The notes under the pieces are model-generated. The model was not told the DNA's origin. It did not search any database and worked only from the letters and a program-made list of their open reading frames with translations. This document shows, piece by piece, positions 1 through 14,276 of a stretch of DNA of 64,000 bases. Within the stretch, counting starts at the first letter, position 1, and every line of letters begins with the position of its first letter. Origin of the DNA: Megachile rotundata (taxonomy: Eukaryota > Arthropoda > Insecta > Hymenoptera > Megachilidae); the NCBI RefSeq assembly GCF_050947335.1, contig NW_027473882.1:62001-126000 (forward strand). Direction: 5' to 3'. The translations under genes and the position numbers were made by a program.

Positions 1-1740
1 GATCATATAAGGATAATATGGCTAATAATATGAGTTAGATTGATAATAATAAGAGTAATGAGTATAGTAATTGTAGTTCTATCGATCATTTAAGCATAAT
101 ATGGCTAATAATATGAGTTAGATTGATAATAATAAGAGTAATGAGTATAGTAATTGTAGTTCTATCGATCATATCTGCATAATATGGTTAATAATATGAG
201 TTAGATTGATAATAATAAGAGTAATAAGTATAGTAATTGTCGTTCTATCGATCATATAAGCATAATATGGCTAATAATATGAGTTAGATTGATAATACTA
301 AGAGTAGTGAGTATAGTAATTCTCATTCTATCGATCATATAAGCATAATAAGCCTAATAATATGAGTTAGATAGATAATAATAAGAGTAATGAGTATAGT
401 AATTGTAGTTCTATCGATCATATCTGCATAATATGGTTAATAATATGAGTTAGATTCATAATAATAACAGTAATAAGTATAGTAATTGTCGTTCTATCGA
501 TCATTTAAGCATAATATGGCTAATAATATGAGTTAGATTGATAATAATAAGAGTAATAAGTATAGTAATTGTCGTTCTATCGGTCATTTAAGCATAATAT
601 GGCTAATAATATGAGTTAGATTGGTAATAATAAGAGTAGTAAGTATAGTAATTGTCGTTCTATCGATAATATAAGCATAATATGGCTAATAATATGAGTT
701 AGATTGATAATACTAAGGGTAGTGAGTATAGTAATTCTCGTTCTGTCGATCATATAAGCATAATATGGCTAATAATATGAGTTAGAGTGATAATACTAAG
801 AGTAGTGAGTATAATAATTCTCATTCTATCGATCATATAAGCATAACATGACTAATAATATGAGTTAGATTGATAATAATAAGAGTAATAAGTATAGTAA
901 TTGTCGTTCTCTCGATCATATAAGCATAATATGGCTAATAATATGAGTTAGAGTGATAATACTAAGAGTAGTGAGTATAGTAATTCTCATTCTATCGATC
1001 ATATAAGCATAATATGGCTAATAATAGGAGTTAGATTGATAATAATAACAGTAATAAGTATAGTAATTGTCGTTCTATCGATAATATAAGCATAATATGG
1101 CTATTAATATGAGTTAGATTCACAATAATAAGAGTAATAAGTATAGTAATTGTCGTTCTATCGATCATATAAGCATAATATGGCTAATAATATGAGTTAG
1201 ATTTATAATAATAAGAGTAATAAGTATAGTAATTGTCGTTCTATCGACCATATAAGCACAATATGGCTAATAATATGAGTTAGATTGATAATAATAAGAG
1301 TAATAAGTATAGTAATTGTCGTTCTATCGATCATATAAGCATAATATGGCTAATAATATGAGTTAGATTGATAATACTAAGAGTAGTGAGTATAGTAATT
1401 CTCATTCTATCGATCATATAAGCATAATAAGCCTAATAATATGAGTTAGATAGATAATAATAAGAGTAATGAGTATAGTAATTGTAGTTCTATCGATCAT
1501 ATCTGCATAATATGGTTAATAATATGAGTTAGATTCATAATAATAACAGTAATAAGTATAGTAATTGTCGTTCTATCGATCATTTAAGCATAATATGGCT
1601 AATAATATGAGTTAGATTGATAATAATAAGAGTAATAAGTATAGTAATTGTCGTTCTATCGGTCATTTAAGCATAATATGGCTAATAATATGAGTTAGAT
1701 TGATAATAATAACAGTAATAAGTAGAGTAATTGTCGTTCT

Positions 1741-1823
1741 ATCGATAATTTAAGCATAATATGGCTAATAATATGAGTTAGGTTGATAATAATAAGAGTA
1801 ATAAGTATAGTAAATGTCGCGCT
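1741..1823 (+). repeat. Representative area of the 'gcgctatc' monomer class
   Basis: This stretch holds the class with 'gttaggttg', 'gtaaatg' and a 'gtcgcgctatc' tail, which adds a third CpG and a GCGC site to an otherwise GC-poor monomer. I counted about 23 copies across the window, roughly one per superblock (examples near 4305, 10615, 17505, 24395, 34190, 42240 and 53695). They are nearly always followed by a 'catatctgc' copy and then a 'gtgagtg' copy with a 'gacgttctgtc' tail. Confidence 0.8.
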
Positions 1824-3403
1824 ATCGATCATATCTGCATAATATGGTTAATAATATGAGTTAGATTGATAATAGTGAGTGTAATAAGTATAGTAATTGA
1901 CGTTCTGTCGATCATATTAGCATAATATGGTTAATAATATGAGTTACATTGATAATAATAAGAGTAATAAGTATAGTATTTGTCGTTCTATCGATCATAT
2001 AAGCATAATATGGCTAATAATATGAGTTAGATTGATAATACTAAGAGTAGTGAGTATAGTAATTCTCATTCTATCGATCATATAAGCATAATAAGCCTAA
2101 TAATATGAGTTAGATAGATAATAATAAGAGTAATGAGTATAGTAATTGTAGTTCTATCGATCATATCTGCATAATATGGTTAATAATATGAGTTAGATTC
2201 ATAATAATAACAGTAATAAGTATAGTAATTGTCGTTCTATCGATCATTTAAGCATAATATGGCTAATAATATGAGTTAGATTGATAATAATAAGAGTAAT
2301 AAGTATAGTAATTGTCGTTCTATCGATCATATAAGCACAATAAGGCTAATAATATGAGTTAGAGTGATAATACTAAGAGTAGTGAGTATAATAATTCTCA
2401 TTCTATCGATCATATAAGCATAACATGACTAATAATATGAGTTAGATTGATAATAATAAGAGTAATAAGTATAGTAATTGTCGTTCTCTCGATCATATAA
2501 GCATAATATGGCTAATAATATGAGTTAGAGTGATAATACAAAGAGTAGTGAGTATAGTAATTCTCATTCTATCGATCATATAAGCATAATATGGCTAATA
2601 ATAGGAGTTAGATTGATAATAATAACAGTAATAAGTATAGTAATTGTCGTTCTATCGATAATATAAGCATAATATGGCTATTAATATGAGTTAGATTCAC
2701 AATAATAAGAGTAATAAGTATAGTAATTGTCGTTCTATCGATCATATAAGCATAATATGGCTAATAATATGAGTTAGATTTATAATAATAAGAGTAATAA
2801 GTATAGTAATTGTCGTTCTATCGATCATATAAGCATAATATGGCTAATAATATGAGTTGGATTGATAATAATAAGAGTAATAAGTATAGTAATTGTAGTT
2901 CTATCGATCATATCTGCATAATATGGTTAATAATATGAGTTAGATTCATAATAATAACAGTAATAAGTATAGTAGTTGTCGTTCTGTCGATCATTTAAGC
3001 ATAATATGGCTAATAATATGAGTTAGATTGATAATAATAAGAGTAATAAGTGTAGTAATTGTCGTTCTATCGGTCATTTAAGCATAATATGGCGAATAAT
3101 ATGAGTTGGGTTGATAATACTAAGAGTAGTGAGTATAGTAATTGTCGTTCTATCGATCATATCTGCATAATATGGTTAACTGTATGAGTTAGATTGATAA
3201 TAATAAGAGTAATAAGTATAGTAATTGTCGTTATATCGATCATATAACCATAATATGGCTAATAGCATGAGTTGGATTGATAATAATAAGAGTAATGAGT
3301 ATAGTAATTGTCGTTCTATCGATCATATCTGCATAATATGGTTAATAATATGAGTTAGATTGATAATAGTGAGTGTAATAAATATAGTAATTGTCGTTCT
3401 ATC

Positions 3404-3486
3404 GCTCATATTAGCACAATATGGCTAATAACATGAGTTAGATTGATAATAATAAGAGTAATAAGTATAGTAATTGTAGTTCTATC
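3404..3486 (+). repeat. Chimeric monomer at an internal block start in S1
   Basis: Left part 'gctcatattagcaca ... taacatgag' as in the copy at 10133. The right end 'gtagttctatc' belongs to the marker-monomer class, and a 'catttaagc' copy follows, as in normal block starts. The marker monomer's left half has been replaced by recombination. Confidence 0.82.
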
Positions 3487-6308
3487 GATCATTTAAGCAT
3501 AATATGGCTAATAATATGAGTTAGATTGATAATAATAAGAGTAATGAGTATAGTAATTGTAGTTCTATCGATCATATCTGCATAATATGGTTAATAATAT
3601 GAGTTAGATTGATAATAATAAGAGTAATAAGTATAGTAATTGTCGTTCTATCGATCATATAAGCATAATATGGCTAATAATATGAGTTAGATTGATAATA
3701 CTAAGAGTAGTGAGTATAGTAATTCTCATTCTATCGATCATATAAGCATAATAAGCCTAATAATATGAGTTAGATAGATAATAATAAGAGTAATGAGTAT
3801 AGTAATTGTAGTTCTATCGATCATATCTGCATAATATGGTTAATAATATGAGTTAGATTCATAATAATAACAGTAATAAGTATAGTAATTGTCGTTCTAT
3901 CGATCATTTAAGCATAATATGGCTAATAATATGAGTTAGATTGATAATAATAAGAGTAATAAGTATAGTAATTGTCGTTCTATCGGTCATTTAAGCATAA
4001 TATGGCTAATAATATGAGTTAGATTGATAATAATAACAGTAATAAGTATAGTAATTGTCGTTCTATCGATAATATAAGCATAATATGGCTAATAATATGA
4101 GTTAGATTGATAATACTAAGAGTAGTGAGTATAGTAATTGTCGTTCTATCGATCATATAAGCATAATATGGCTAATAATATGAGTTAGATTGATAATAAT
4201 AACAGTAATAAGTAGAGTAATTGTCGTTCTATCGATAATATAAGCATAATATGGCTAATAATATGAGTTAGGTTGATAATAATAAGAGTAATAAGTATAG
4301 TAAATGTCGCGCTATCGATCATATCTGCATAATATGGTTAATAATATGAGTTAGATTGATAATAGTGAGTGTAATAAGTATAGTAATTGACGTTCTGTCG
4401 ATCATATTAGCATAATATGGTTAATAATATGAGTTACATTGATAATAATAAGAGTAATAAGTATAGTATTTGTCGTTCTATCGATCATATAAGCATAATA
4501 TGGCTAATAATATGAGTTAGATTGATAATAATAAGAGTAATAAGTGTAGTAATTGTCGTTCTATCGGTCATTTAAGCATAATATGGCGAATAATATGAGT
4601 TGGGTTGATAAAACTAAGAGTAATAAGTATAGTAACTGTCGTTCTATCGATCATATAAGCATAATATGGTTAATAATATGAGTTAGAATGATAACAATAA
4701 GAGTAATAAGTATAGTAATTGTCGTTCTATCGATCATATCTGCCTAATATGGTTAATAATATGAGTTAGATTGATAATAGTGAGTGTAATAAGTATAGTA
4801 ATTGTCGTTCTGTCGATCATATTAGCATAATATGGTTAATAATATGAGTTAGATTGATAATAATAAGAGTAATAAGTATAGTATTTGTCGTTCTATCGAT
4901 CATATAAGCATAATATGGTTAATAATATGAGTTAGAATGATAATAATAAGAGTAATAAGTATAGTAATTGTCGTTCTATCGATCATATCTGCCTAATATG
5001 GTTAATAATATGAGTTAGATTGATAATAGTGAGTGTAATAAGTATAGTAATTGTCGTTCTATCGATCATAATTGCATAATATGGTTAAGAATATGAGTTA
5101 GATTGATAATAATAAGAGCAATGAGTATAGTAATTGTCGTACTATCGATCATATAAGCATAATATGGCTAATAATGTGAGTTAGATTGATAATAGTGAGT
5201 GCAATAAATATAGTAATTGTCGTTCTATCGGTCATTTAAGCATAATATGGCTAATAATATGAGTCAGATTGATAATACTAACAGTAATAAGTATAGTTAT
5301 TGTCGTTATATCGATAATATAAGCATAATATGGCTAATAATATGAGTTAGAGTGATAATACTAAGAGTAGTGAGTATAATAATTCTCATTCTATCGATCA
5401 TATAAGCATAACATGACTAATAATATGAGTTAGATTGATAATAATAAGAGTAATAAGTATAGTAATTGTCGTTCTCTCGATCATATAAGCATAATATGGC
5501 TAATAATATGAGTTAGAGTGATAATACTAAGAGTAGTGAGTATAGTAATTCTCATTCTATCGATCATATAAGCATAATATGGCTAATAATAGGAGTTAGA
5601 TTGATAATAATAACAGTAATAAGTATAGTAATTGTCGTTCTATCGATAATATAAGCATAATATGGCTATTAATATGAGTTAGATTCACAATAATAAGAGT
5701 AATAAGTATAGTAATTGTCGTTCTATCGATCATATAAGCATAATATGGCTAATAATATGAGTTAGATTTATAATAATAAGAGTAATAAGTATAGTAATTG
5801 TCGTTCTATCGATCATATAAGCACAATATGGCTAATAATATGAGTTAGATTGATAATAATAAGAGTATTAAGTATAGTAATTGTCGTTATATCGATCATA
5901 TAACCATAATATGGCTAATAGCATGAGTTAGATTGATAATAATAAGAGTAATGAGTATAGTAATTGTCGTTCTATCGATCATATGTGCATAATATGGTTA
6001 ATAATATGAGTTAGATTGATAATAGTGAGTGTAATAAATATAGTAATTGTCGTTCTATCGCTCATATAAGCACAATATGGCTAATAATATGAGTTAGATT
6101 GATAATAGTAAGAGTAATAAGTATAGTAATTGTCGTTCTATCGATCATATAAGCATAATATGGCTAATAATATGAGTTAGATTGATAATACTAAGTGTAA
6201 TAAGTATAGTAATTGTCGTTCTATCGATCATAATTGCATAATATGGTTAAGAATATGAGTTAGATTGATAATAATAAGAGCAATGAGTATAGTAATTGTC
6301 GTACTATC

Positions 6309-6391
6309 GATCATATAAGCATAATATGGCTAATAATATGAGTTAGATTGATAATAATAAGTGTAAAAAGTAGAGTAATTGTCGTTCGATC
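6309..6391 (+). repeat. Monomer class with AAAAA and doubled GATC
   Basis: Carries 'gtgtaaaaagtagag' and ends 'gttcgatc', so with the next copy it reads 'tcGATCGATCat'. It is the only class with a run of five A. I located nine copies, starting at 6309, 12617, 19174, 29134, 30877, 38762, 44240, 61670 and 62666. All are B-type or S20 context, and each is preceded by a copy ending 'gtactatc'. Confidence 0.88.
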
Positions 6392-7802
6392 GATCATATC
6401 TGCATAATATGGTTAATAATATGAGTTAGATTGATAATAGTGAGTGTAATAAATATAGTAATTGTCGTTCTATCGCTCATATAAGCATAATATGGCTAAT
6501 AATATGAGTCAGATTGATAATACTAACAGTAATAAGTATAGTAATTGTCGTTCTATCGATAATATAAGCATAATATGGCTAATAATATGAGTTAGATTGA
6601 TAATACTAAGGGTAGTGAGTATAGTAATTCTCGTTCTATCGATCATATAAGCATAATATGGCTAATAATATGAGTTGGATTGATAATAATAAGAGTAATA
6701 AGTATAGTAATTGTAGTTCTATCGATCATATCTGCATAATATGGTTAATAATATGAGTTAGATTCATAATAATAACAGTAATAAGTATAGTAGTTGTCGT
6801 TCTATCGATCATTTAAGCATAATATGGCTAATAATATGAGTTAGATTGATAATAATAAGAGTAATAAGTGTAGTAATTGTCGTTCTATCGGTCATTTAAG
6901 CATAATATGGCGAATAATATGAGTTGGGTTGATAAAACTAAAAATAATAAGTATAGTAACTGTCGTTCTATCGATCATATAAGCATAATATGGTTAATAA
7001 TATGAGTTAGAATGATAATAATAAGAGTAATAAGTATAGTAATTGTCGTTCTATCGATCATATCTGCCTAATATGGTTAATAATATGAGTTAGATTGATA
7101 ATAGTGAGTGTAATAAGTATAGTAATTGTCGTTCTGTCGATCATATTAGCATAATATGGTTAATAATATGAGTTAGATTGATAATAATAAGAGTAATATG
7201 TATAGTATTTGTCGTTCTATCGATCATATAAGCATAATATGGCTAATAATACGAGTTAGATTGATAATAATAAGAGTAATAAGTATAGTAATTGTCGTTC
7301 TATCGATCATATAAACACAATATGGCTAATAATATGAGTTAGATTGATAATAATAAGAGTAATGAGTATAGTAATTGTCGTTCTATCGATCATATCTGCA
7401 TAATATGGTTAACAGTATGAGTTAGATTGATAAAAATAAGAGTAATAAGTATAGTAATTGTCGTTATATCGATCATATAACCATAATATGGCTAATAGCA
7501 TGAGTTGGATTGATAATAATAAGAGTAATGAGTATAGTAATTGTCGTTCTATCGATCATATCTGCATAATATGGTTAATAATATGAGTTAGATTGATAAT
7601 AGTGAGTGTAATAAATATAGTAATTGTCGTTCTGTCGATCATATTAGCATAATATGGTTAATAATATGAGTTAGATTGATAATAATAAGAGTAATAAGTA
7701 TAGTATTTGTCGTTCTATCGATCATATAAGCATAATATGGCTAATAATACGAGTTAGATTGATAATACTAAGAGTAGTGAGTATAGTAATTCTCGTTCTA
7801 TC

Positions 7803-10800
7803 GATCATATAAGGATAATATGGCTAATAATATGAGTTAGATTGATAATAATAAGAGTAATGAGTATAGTAATTGTAGTTCTATCGATCATTTAAGCATA
7901 ATATGGCTAATAATATGAGTTAGATTGATAATAATAAGAGTAATGAGTATAGTAATTGTAGTTCTATCGATCATATCTGCATAATATGGTTAATAATATG
8001 AGTTAGATTGATAATAATAAGAGTAATAAGTATAGTAATTGTCGTTCTATCGATCATATAAGCATAATATGGCTAATAATATGAGTTAGATTGATAATAC
8101 TAAGAGTAGTGAGTATAGTAATTCTCATTCTATCGATCATATAAGCATAATATGGCTAATAATATGAGTTAGATAGATAATAATAAGAGTAATGAGTATA
8201 GTAACTGTAGTTCTATCGATCATATCTGCATAATATGGTTAATAATATGAGTTAGATTCATAATAATAACAGTAATAAGTATAGTAATTGTCGTTCTATC
8301 GATCATTTAAGCATAATATGGCTAATAATATGAGTTAGATTGATAATACTAAGGGTAGTGAGTATAGTAATTCTCGTTCTATCGATCATATAAGCATAAT
8401 ATGGCTAATAATATGAGTTGGATTGATAATAATAAGAGTAATAAGTATAGTAATTGTCGTTCTATCGATCATATAAGCATAATATGCCTAATAATATGAG
8501 TTAGATTGATAATACTAAGAGTAGTGAGTATAGTAATTCTCATTCTATCGATCATATAAGCATAATATGGCTAATAATATGAGTTAGACAGATAATAATA
8601 AGAGTAATGAGTATAGTAATTGTAGTTCTATCGATCATATCTGCATAATATGGTTAATAATATGAGTTAGATTCATAATAATAATAGTAATAAGTATAGT
8701 AATTGTCGTTCTATCGATAATATAACCATAATATGGCTAATAATATGAGTTAGATTGATAATACTAAGAGTAGTGAGTATAGTAATTCTCGTTCTATCGA
8801 TCATATAAGCATAATATCGCTAATAATATGAGTTAGATTGATAATAATAAGAGTAATAAGTACAGTAATTGTCGTTCTATCGATCATATAAGCATAATAA
8901 GGCTAATAATATGAGTTAGAGTGATAATACTAAGTGTAGTGAGTATAGTAATTCTCATTCTATCGATCATATAAGCATAATAAGCCTAATAATATGAGTT
9001 AGATAGATAATAATAAGAGTAATGAGTATAGTAATTGTAGTTCTATCGATCATATCTGCATAATATGGTTAATAATATGAGTTAGATTGATAATAATAAG
9101 AGTAATAAGTATAGTAATTGTCGTTCTCTCGATCATACAAGCATAATATGGCTAATAATATGAGTTAGAGTGATAATACTAAGAGTAGTGAGTATAGTAA
9201 TTCTCATTCTATCGATCATATAAGCATAATATGGCTAATAATAGGAGTTAGATTGATAATAATAACAGTAATAAGTATAGTAATTGTCGTTCTATCGATA
9301 ATATAAGCATAATATGGCTATTAATTTGAGTTAGATTCACAATAATAAGAGTAATAAGTATAGTAATTGTCGTTCTATCGATCATATAAGCATAATATGG
9401 TTAATAATATGAGTTAGATTTATAATAGTGAGTGTAATAAGTATAGTAATTGTCGTTCTGTCGATCATATTAGCATAATATGGTTAATAATATGAGTTAG
9501 ATTGATAATAATAAGAGTAATAAGTATAGTATTTGTCGTTCTATCGATCATATAAGCATAATATGGCTAATAATACGAGTTAGATTGATAATAATAAGAG
9601 TAATAAGTATAGTAATTGTCGTTCTATCGATCATATAAGCATAATATGGCTAATAATATGAGTTAGATTGATAATACTAAGAGTGTTGAGTATAGTAATT
9701 GTCGTTCTATCGATCATATAAGCATAATATGGCTAATAATATGAGTTAGATTGATAATAATAACAGTAATAAGTAGAGTAATTGTCGTTCTATCGATAAT
9801 ATAAGCATAATATGGCTAATAATATGAGTTAGATTGATAATACTAAGAGTAGTGAGTATAGTAATTGTCGTTCTATCGATCATATAAGCATAATATGGCT
9901 AATAATATGAGTTAGATTGATAATAATAAGAGTAATAAGTATAGTAATTGTCGTTATATCGATCATATAACCATAATATGGCTAATAGCATGAGTTGGAT
10001 TGATAATAATAAGAGTAATGAGTATAGTAATTGTCGTTCTATCGATCATATCTGCATAATATGGTTAATAATATGAGTTAGATTGATAATAGTAAGTGTA
10101 ATAAATATAGTAATTGTCGTTCTATCGCTCATATTAGCACAATATGGCTAATAACATGAGTTAGATTGATAATAATAAGAGTAATAAGTATAGTAATTGT
10201 CGTTCTATCGATCATATAAGCATAATATGGCTAATAATATGAGTTAGATTGATAATAATAAGAGTAATAAGTATAGTAATTGTCGTTCTATCGGTCATTT
10301 AAGCATAATATGGCTAATAATATGAGTTAGATTGATAATAATAACAGTAATAAGTATAGTAATTGTCGTTCTATCGATAATATAAGCATAATATGGCTAA
10401 TAATATGAGTTAGATTGATAATACTAAGAGTAGTGAGTATAGTAATTGTCGTTCTATCGATCATATAAGCATAATATGGCTAATAATATGAGTTAGATTG
10501 ATAATAATAACAGTAATAAGTAGAGTAATTGTCGTTCTATCGATAATATAAGCATAATATGGCTAATAATATGAGTTAGGTTGATAATAATAAGAGTAAT
10601 AAGTATAGTAAATGTCGCGCTATCGATCATATCTGCATAATATGGTTAATAATATGAGTTAGATTGATAATAGTGAGTGTAATAACTATAGTAATTGACG
10701 TTCTGTCGATCATATTAGCATAATATGGTTAATAATATGAGTTACATTGATAATAATAAGAGTAATAAGTATAGTATTTGTCGTTCTATCGATCATATAA

Positions 10801-13800
10801 GCATAATATGGCTAATAATATGAGTTAGATTGATAATAATAAGAGTAATAAGTGTAGTAATTGTCGTTCTATCGGTCATTTAAGCATAATATGGCGAATA
10901 ATATGAGTTGGGTTGATAAAACTAAGAGTAATAAGTATAGTAACTGTCGTTCTATCGATCATATAAGCATAATATGGTTAATAATATGAGTTAGAATGAT
11001 AACAATAAGAGTAATAAGTATAGTAATTGTCGTTCTATCGATCATATCTGCCTAATATGGTTAATAATATGAGTTAGATTGATAATAGTGAGTGTAATAA
11101 GTATAGTAATTGTCGTTCTGTCGATCATATTAGCATAATATGGTTAATAATATGAGTTAGATTGATAATAATAAGAGTAATAAGTATAGTATTTGTCGTT
11201 CTATCGATCATATAAGCATAATATGGTTAATAATATGAGTTAGAATGATAATAATAAGAGTAATAAGTATAGTAATTGTCGTTCTATCGATCATATCTGC
11301 CTAATATGGTTAATAATATGAGTTAGATTGATAATAGTGAGTGTAATAAGTATAGTAATTGTCGTTCTATCGATCATAATTGCATAATATGGTTAAGAAT
11401 ATGAGTTAGATTGATAATAATAAGAGCAATGAGTATAGTAATTGTCGTACTATCGATCATATAAGCATAATATGGCTAATAATGTGAGTTAGATTGATAA
11501 TAGTGAGTGCAATAAATATAGTAATTGTCGTTCTATCGGTCATTTAAGCATAATATGGCTAATAATATGAGTCAGATTGATAATACTAACAGTAATAAGT
11601 ATAGTTATTGTCGTTCTATCGATAATATAAGCATAATATGGCTAATAATATGAGTTAGAGTGATAATACTAAGAGTAGTGAGTATAATAATTCTCATTCT
11701 ATCGATCATATAAGCATAACATGACTAATAATATGAGTTAGATTGATAATAATAAGAGTAATAAGTATAGTAATTGTCGTTCTCTCGATCATATAAGCAT
11801 AATATGGCTAATAATATGAGTTAGAGTGATAATACTAAGAGTAGTGAGTATAGTAATTCTCATTCTATCGATCATATAAGCATAATATGGCTAATAATAG
11901 GAGTTAGATTGATAATAATAACAGTAATAAGTATAGTAATTGTCGTTCTATCGATAATATAAGCATAATATGGCTATTAATATGAGTTAGATTCACAATA
12001 ATAAGAGTAATAAGTATAGTAATTGTCGTTCTATCGATCATATAAGCATAATATGGCTAATAATATGAGTTAGATTTATAATAATAAGAGTAATAAGTAT
12101 AGTAATTGTCGTTCTATCGATCATATAAGCACAATATGGCTAATAATATGAGTTAGATTGATAATAATAAGAGTAATAAGTATAGTAATTGTCGTTATAT
12201 CGATCATATAACCATAATATGGCTAATAGCATGAGTTAGATTGATAATAATAAGAGTAATGAGTATAGTAATTGTCGTTCTATCGATCATATGTGCATAA
12301 TATGGTTAATAATATGAGTTAGATTGATAATAGTGAGTGTAATAAATATAGTAATTGTCGTTCTATCGCTCATATAAGCACAATATGGCTAATAATATGA
12401 GTTAGATTGATAATAGTAAGAGTAATAAGTACAGTAATTGTCGTTCTATCGATCATATAAGCATAATATGGCTAATAATATGAGTTAGATTGATAATACT
12501 AAGTGTAATAAGTATAGTAATTGTCGTTCTATCGATCATAATTGCATAATATGGTTAAGAATATGAGTTAGATTGATAATAATAAGAGCAATGAGTATAG
12601 TAATTGTCGTACTATCGATCATATAAGCATAATATGGCTAATAATATGAGTTAGATTGATAATAATAAGTGTAAAAAGTAGAGTAATTGTCGTTCGATCG
12701 ATCATATCTGCATAATATGGTTAATAATATGAGTTAGATTGATAATAGTGAGTGTAATAAATATAGTAATTGTCGTTCTATCGCTCATATAAGCATAATA
12801 TGGCTAATAATATGAGTCAGATTGATAATACTAACAGTAATAAGTATAGTAATTGTCGTTCTATCGATAATATAAGCATAATATGGCTAATAATATGAGT
12901 TAGATTGATAATACTAAGGGTAGTGAGTATAGTAATTCTCGTTCTATCGATCATATAAGCATAATATGGCTAATAATATGAGTTGGATTGATAATAATAA
13001 GAGTAATAAGTATAGTAATTGTAGTTCTATCGATCATATCTGCATAATATGGTTAATAATATGAGTTAGATTCATAATAATAACAGTAATAAGTATAGTA
13101 GTTGTCGTTCTATCGATCATTTAAGCATAATATGGCTAATAATATGAGTTAGATTGATAATAATAAGAGTAATAAGTGTAGTAATTGTCGTTCTATCGGT
13201 CATTTAAGCATAATATGGCGAATAATATGAGTTGGGTTGATAAAACTAAAAATAATAAGTATAGTAACTGTCGTTCTATCGATCATATAAGCATAATATG
13301 GTTAATAATATGAGTTAGAATGATAATAATAAGAGTAATAAGTATAGTAATTGTCGTTCTATCGATCATATCTGCCTAATATGGTTAATAATATGAGTTA
13401 GATTGATAATAGTGAGTGTAATAAGTATAGTAATTGTCGTTCTGTCGATCATATTAGCATAATATGGTTAATAATATGAGTTAGATTGATAATAATAAGA
13501 GTAATAAGTATAGTATTTGTCGTTCTATCGATCATATAAGCATAATATGGCTAATAATACGAGTTAGATTGATAATAATAAGAGTAATAAGTATAGTAAT
13601 TGTCGTTCTATCGATCATATAAACACAATATGGCTAATAATATGAGTTAGATTGATAATAATAAGAGTAATGAGTATAGTAATTGTCGTTCTATCGATCA
13701 TATCTGCATAATATGGTTAACAGTATGAGTTAGATTGATAATAATAAGAGTAATAAGTATAGTAATTGTCGTTATATCGATCATATAACCATAATATGGC

Positions 13801-14110
13801 TAATAGCATGAGTTGGATTGATAATAATAAGAGTAATGAGTATAGTAATTGTCGTTCTATCGATCATATCTGCATAATATGGTTAATAATATGAGTTAGA
13901 TTGATAATAGTGAGTGTAATAAATATAGTAATTGTCGTTCTGTCGATCATATTAGCATAATATGGTTAATAATATGAGTTAGATTGATAATAATAAGAGT
14001 AATAAGTATAGTATTTGTCGTTCTATCGATCATATATGCATAATATGGCTAATAATACGAGTTAGATTGATAATACTAAGAGTAGTGAGTATAGTAATTC
14101 TCGTTCTATC
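7803..14110 (+). repeat. Superblock S2 (A-type head fused to B-type tail, 76 monomers)
   Basis: The marker monomer at 7803 is followed by A-type order: 'gtaactgtag' near 8203, 'gttagacagataat' near 8583 and 'ataaccata' near 8720. Near 10210-10293 it switches to B-type order, with a 'ggtcatttaagc' monomer, without a new marker monomer. The B part (about 10290-14110) matches 3980-7802 at an offset of exactly 76 monomers (6308 bp). The penultimate monomer has 'catatatgc' (14028), shared with the end of S4. Confidence 0.88.
10210..10292 (+). repeat. Reference copy of the consensus monomer
   Basis: This copy equals the majority base at each position by eye and serves as the numbering reference. 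Key landmarks: GATC at 1-4, head box 'catataagc' at 4-12, core 'taataatatgag' at 23-34, 'gataataataag' at 42-53, 'agtatagtaa' at 61-70 and tail box 'gtcgttctatc' at 73-83. No base is repeated more than twice in a row. CpG occurs at 75-76 and across the junction (83 to 1). The palindrome ATCGAT spans the junction, giving one ClaI-type and one GATC site per monomer in most copies. Confidence 0.95.
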
Positions 14111-14276
14111 GATCATATAAGGATAATATGGCTAATAATATGAGTTAGATTGATAATAATAAGAGTAATGAGTATAGTAATTGTAGTTCTATCGATCATT
14201 TAAGCATAATATGGCTAATAATATGAGTTAGATTGATAATAATAAGAGTAATGAGTATAGTAATTGTAGTTCTATC

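Larger units (their letters stand above)
1..7802 (+). repeat. Superblock S1 (B-like, 94 monomers, entered at a block start)
   Basis: It opens with the 'aaggata' marker monomer. It is really two B-type blocks. The second starts near 3487, where a 'catttaagc' monomer follows a chimeric copy and the marker monomer is missing. Rare states in the first part include 'ggtaataataagagtagtaag' (split here: 'ggtaata' then 'agtagtaag') near 630, 'ttctgtcgatcatataagc' near 742, and 'gaccatataagcaca' near 1247. All of these recur 32,370 bp downstream. The second part contains a run of 'gtgagtg' monomers and the monomer with AAAAA at 6309-6391. Confidence 0.9.

Noticed and set aside
3404..3486. A lost 'aaggata' marker as a sequencing error
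   Set aside because: The left half of the monomer belongs wholly to another class ('gctcatattagcaca'), so recombination explains it better than a base error.
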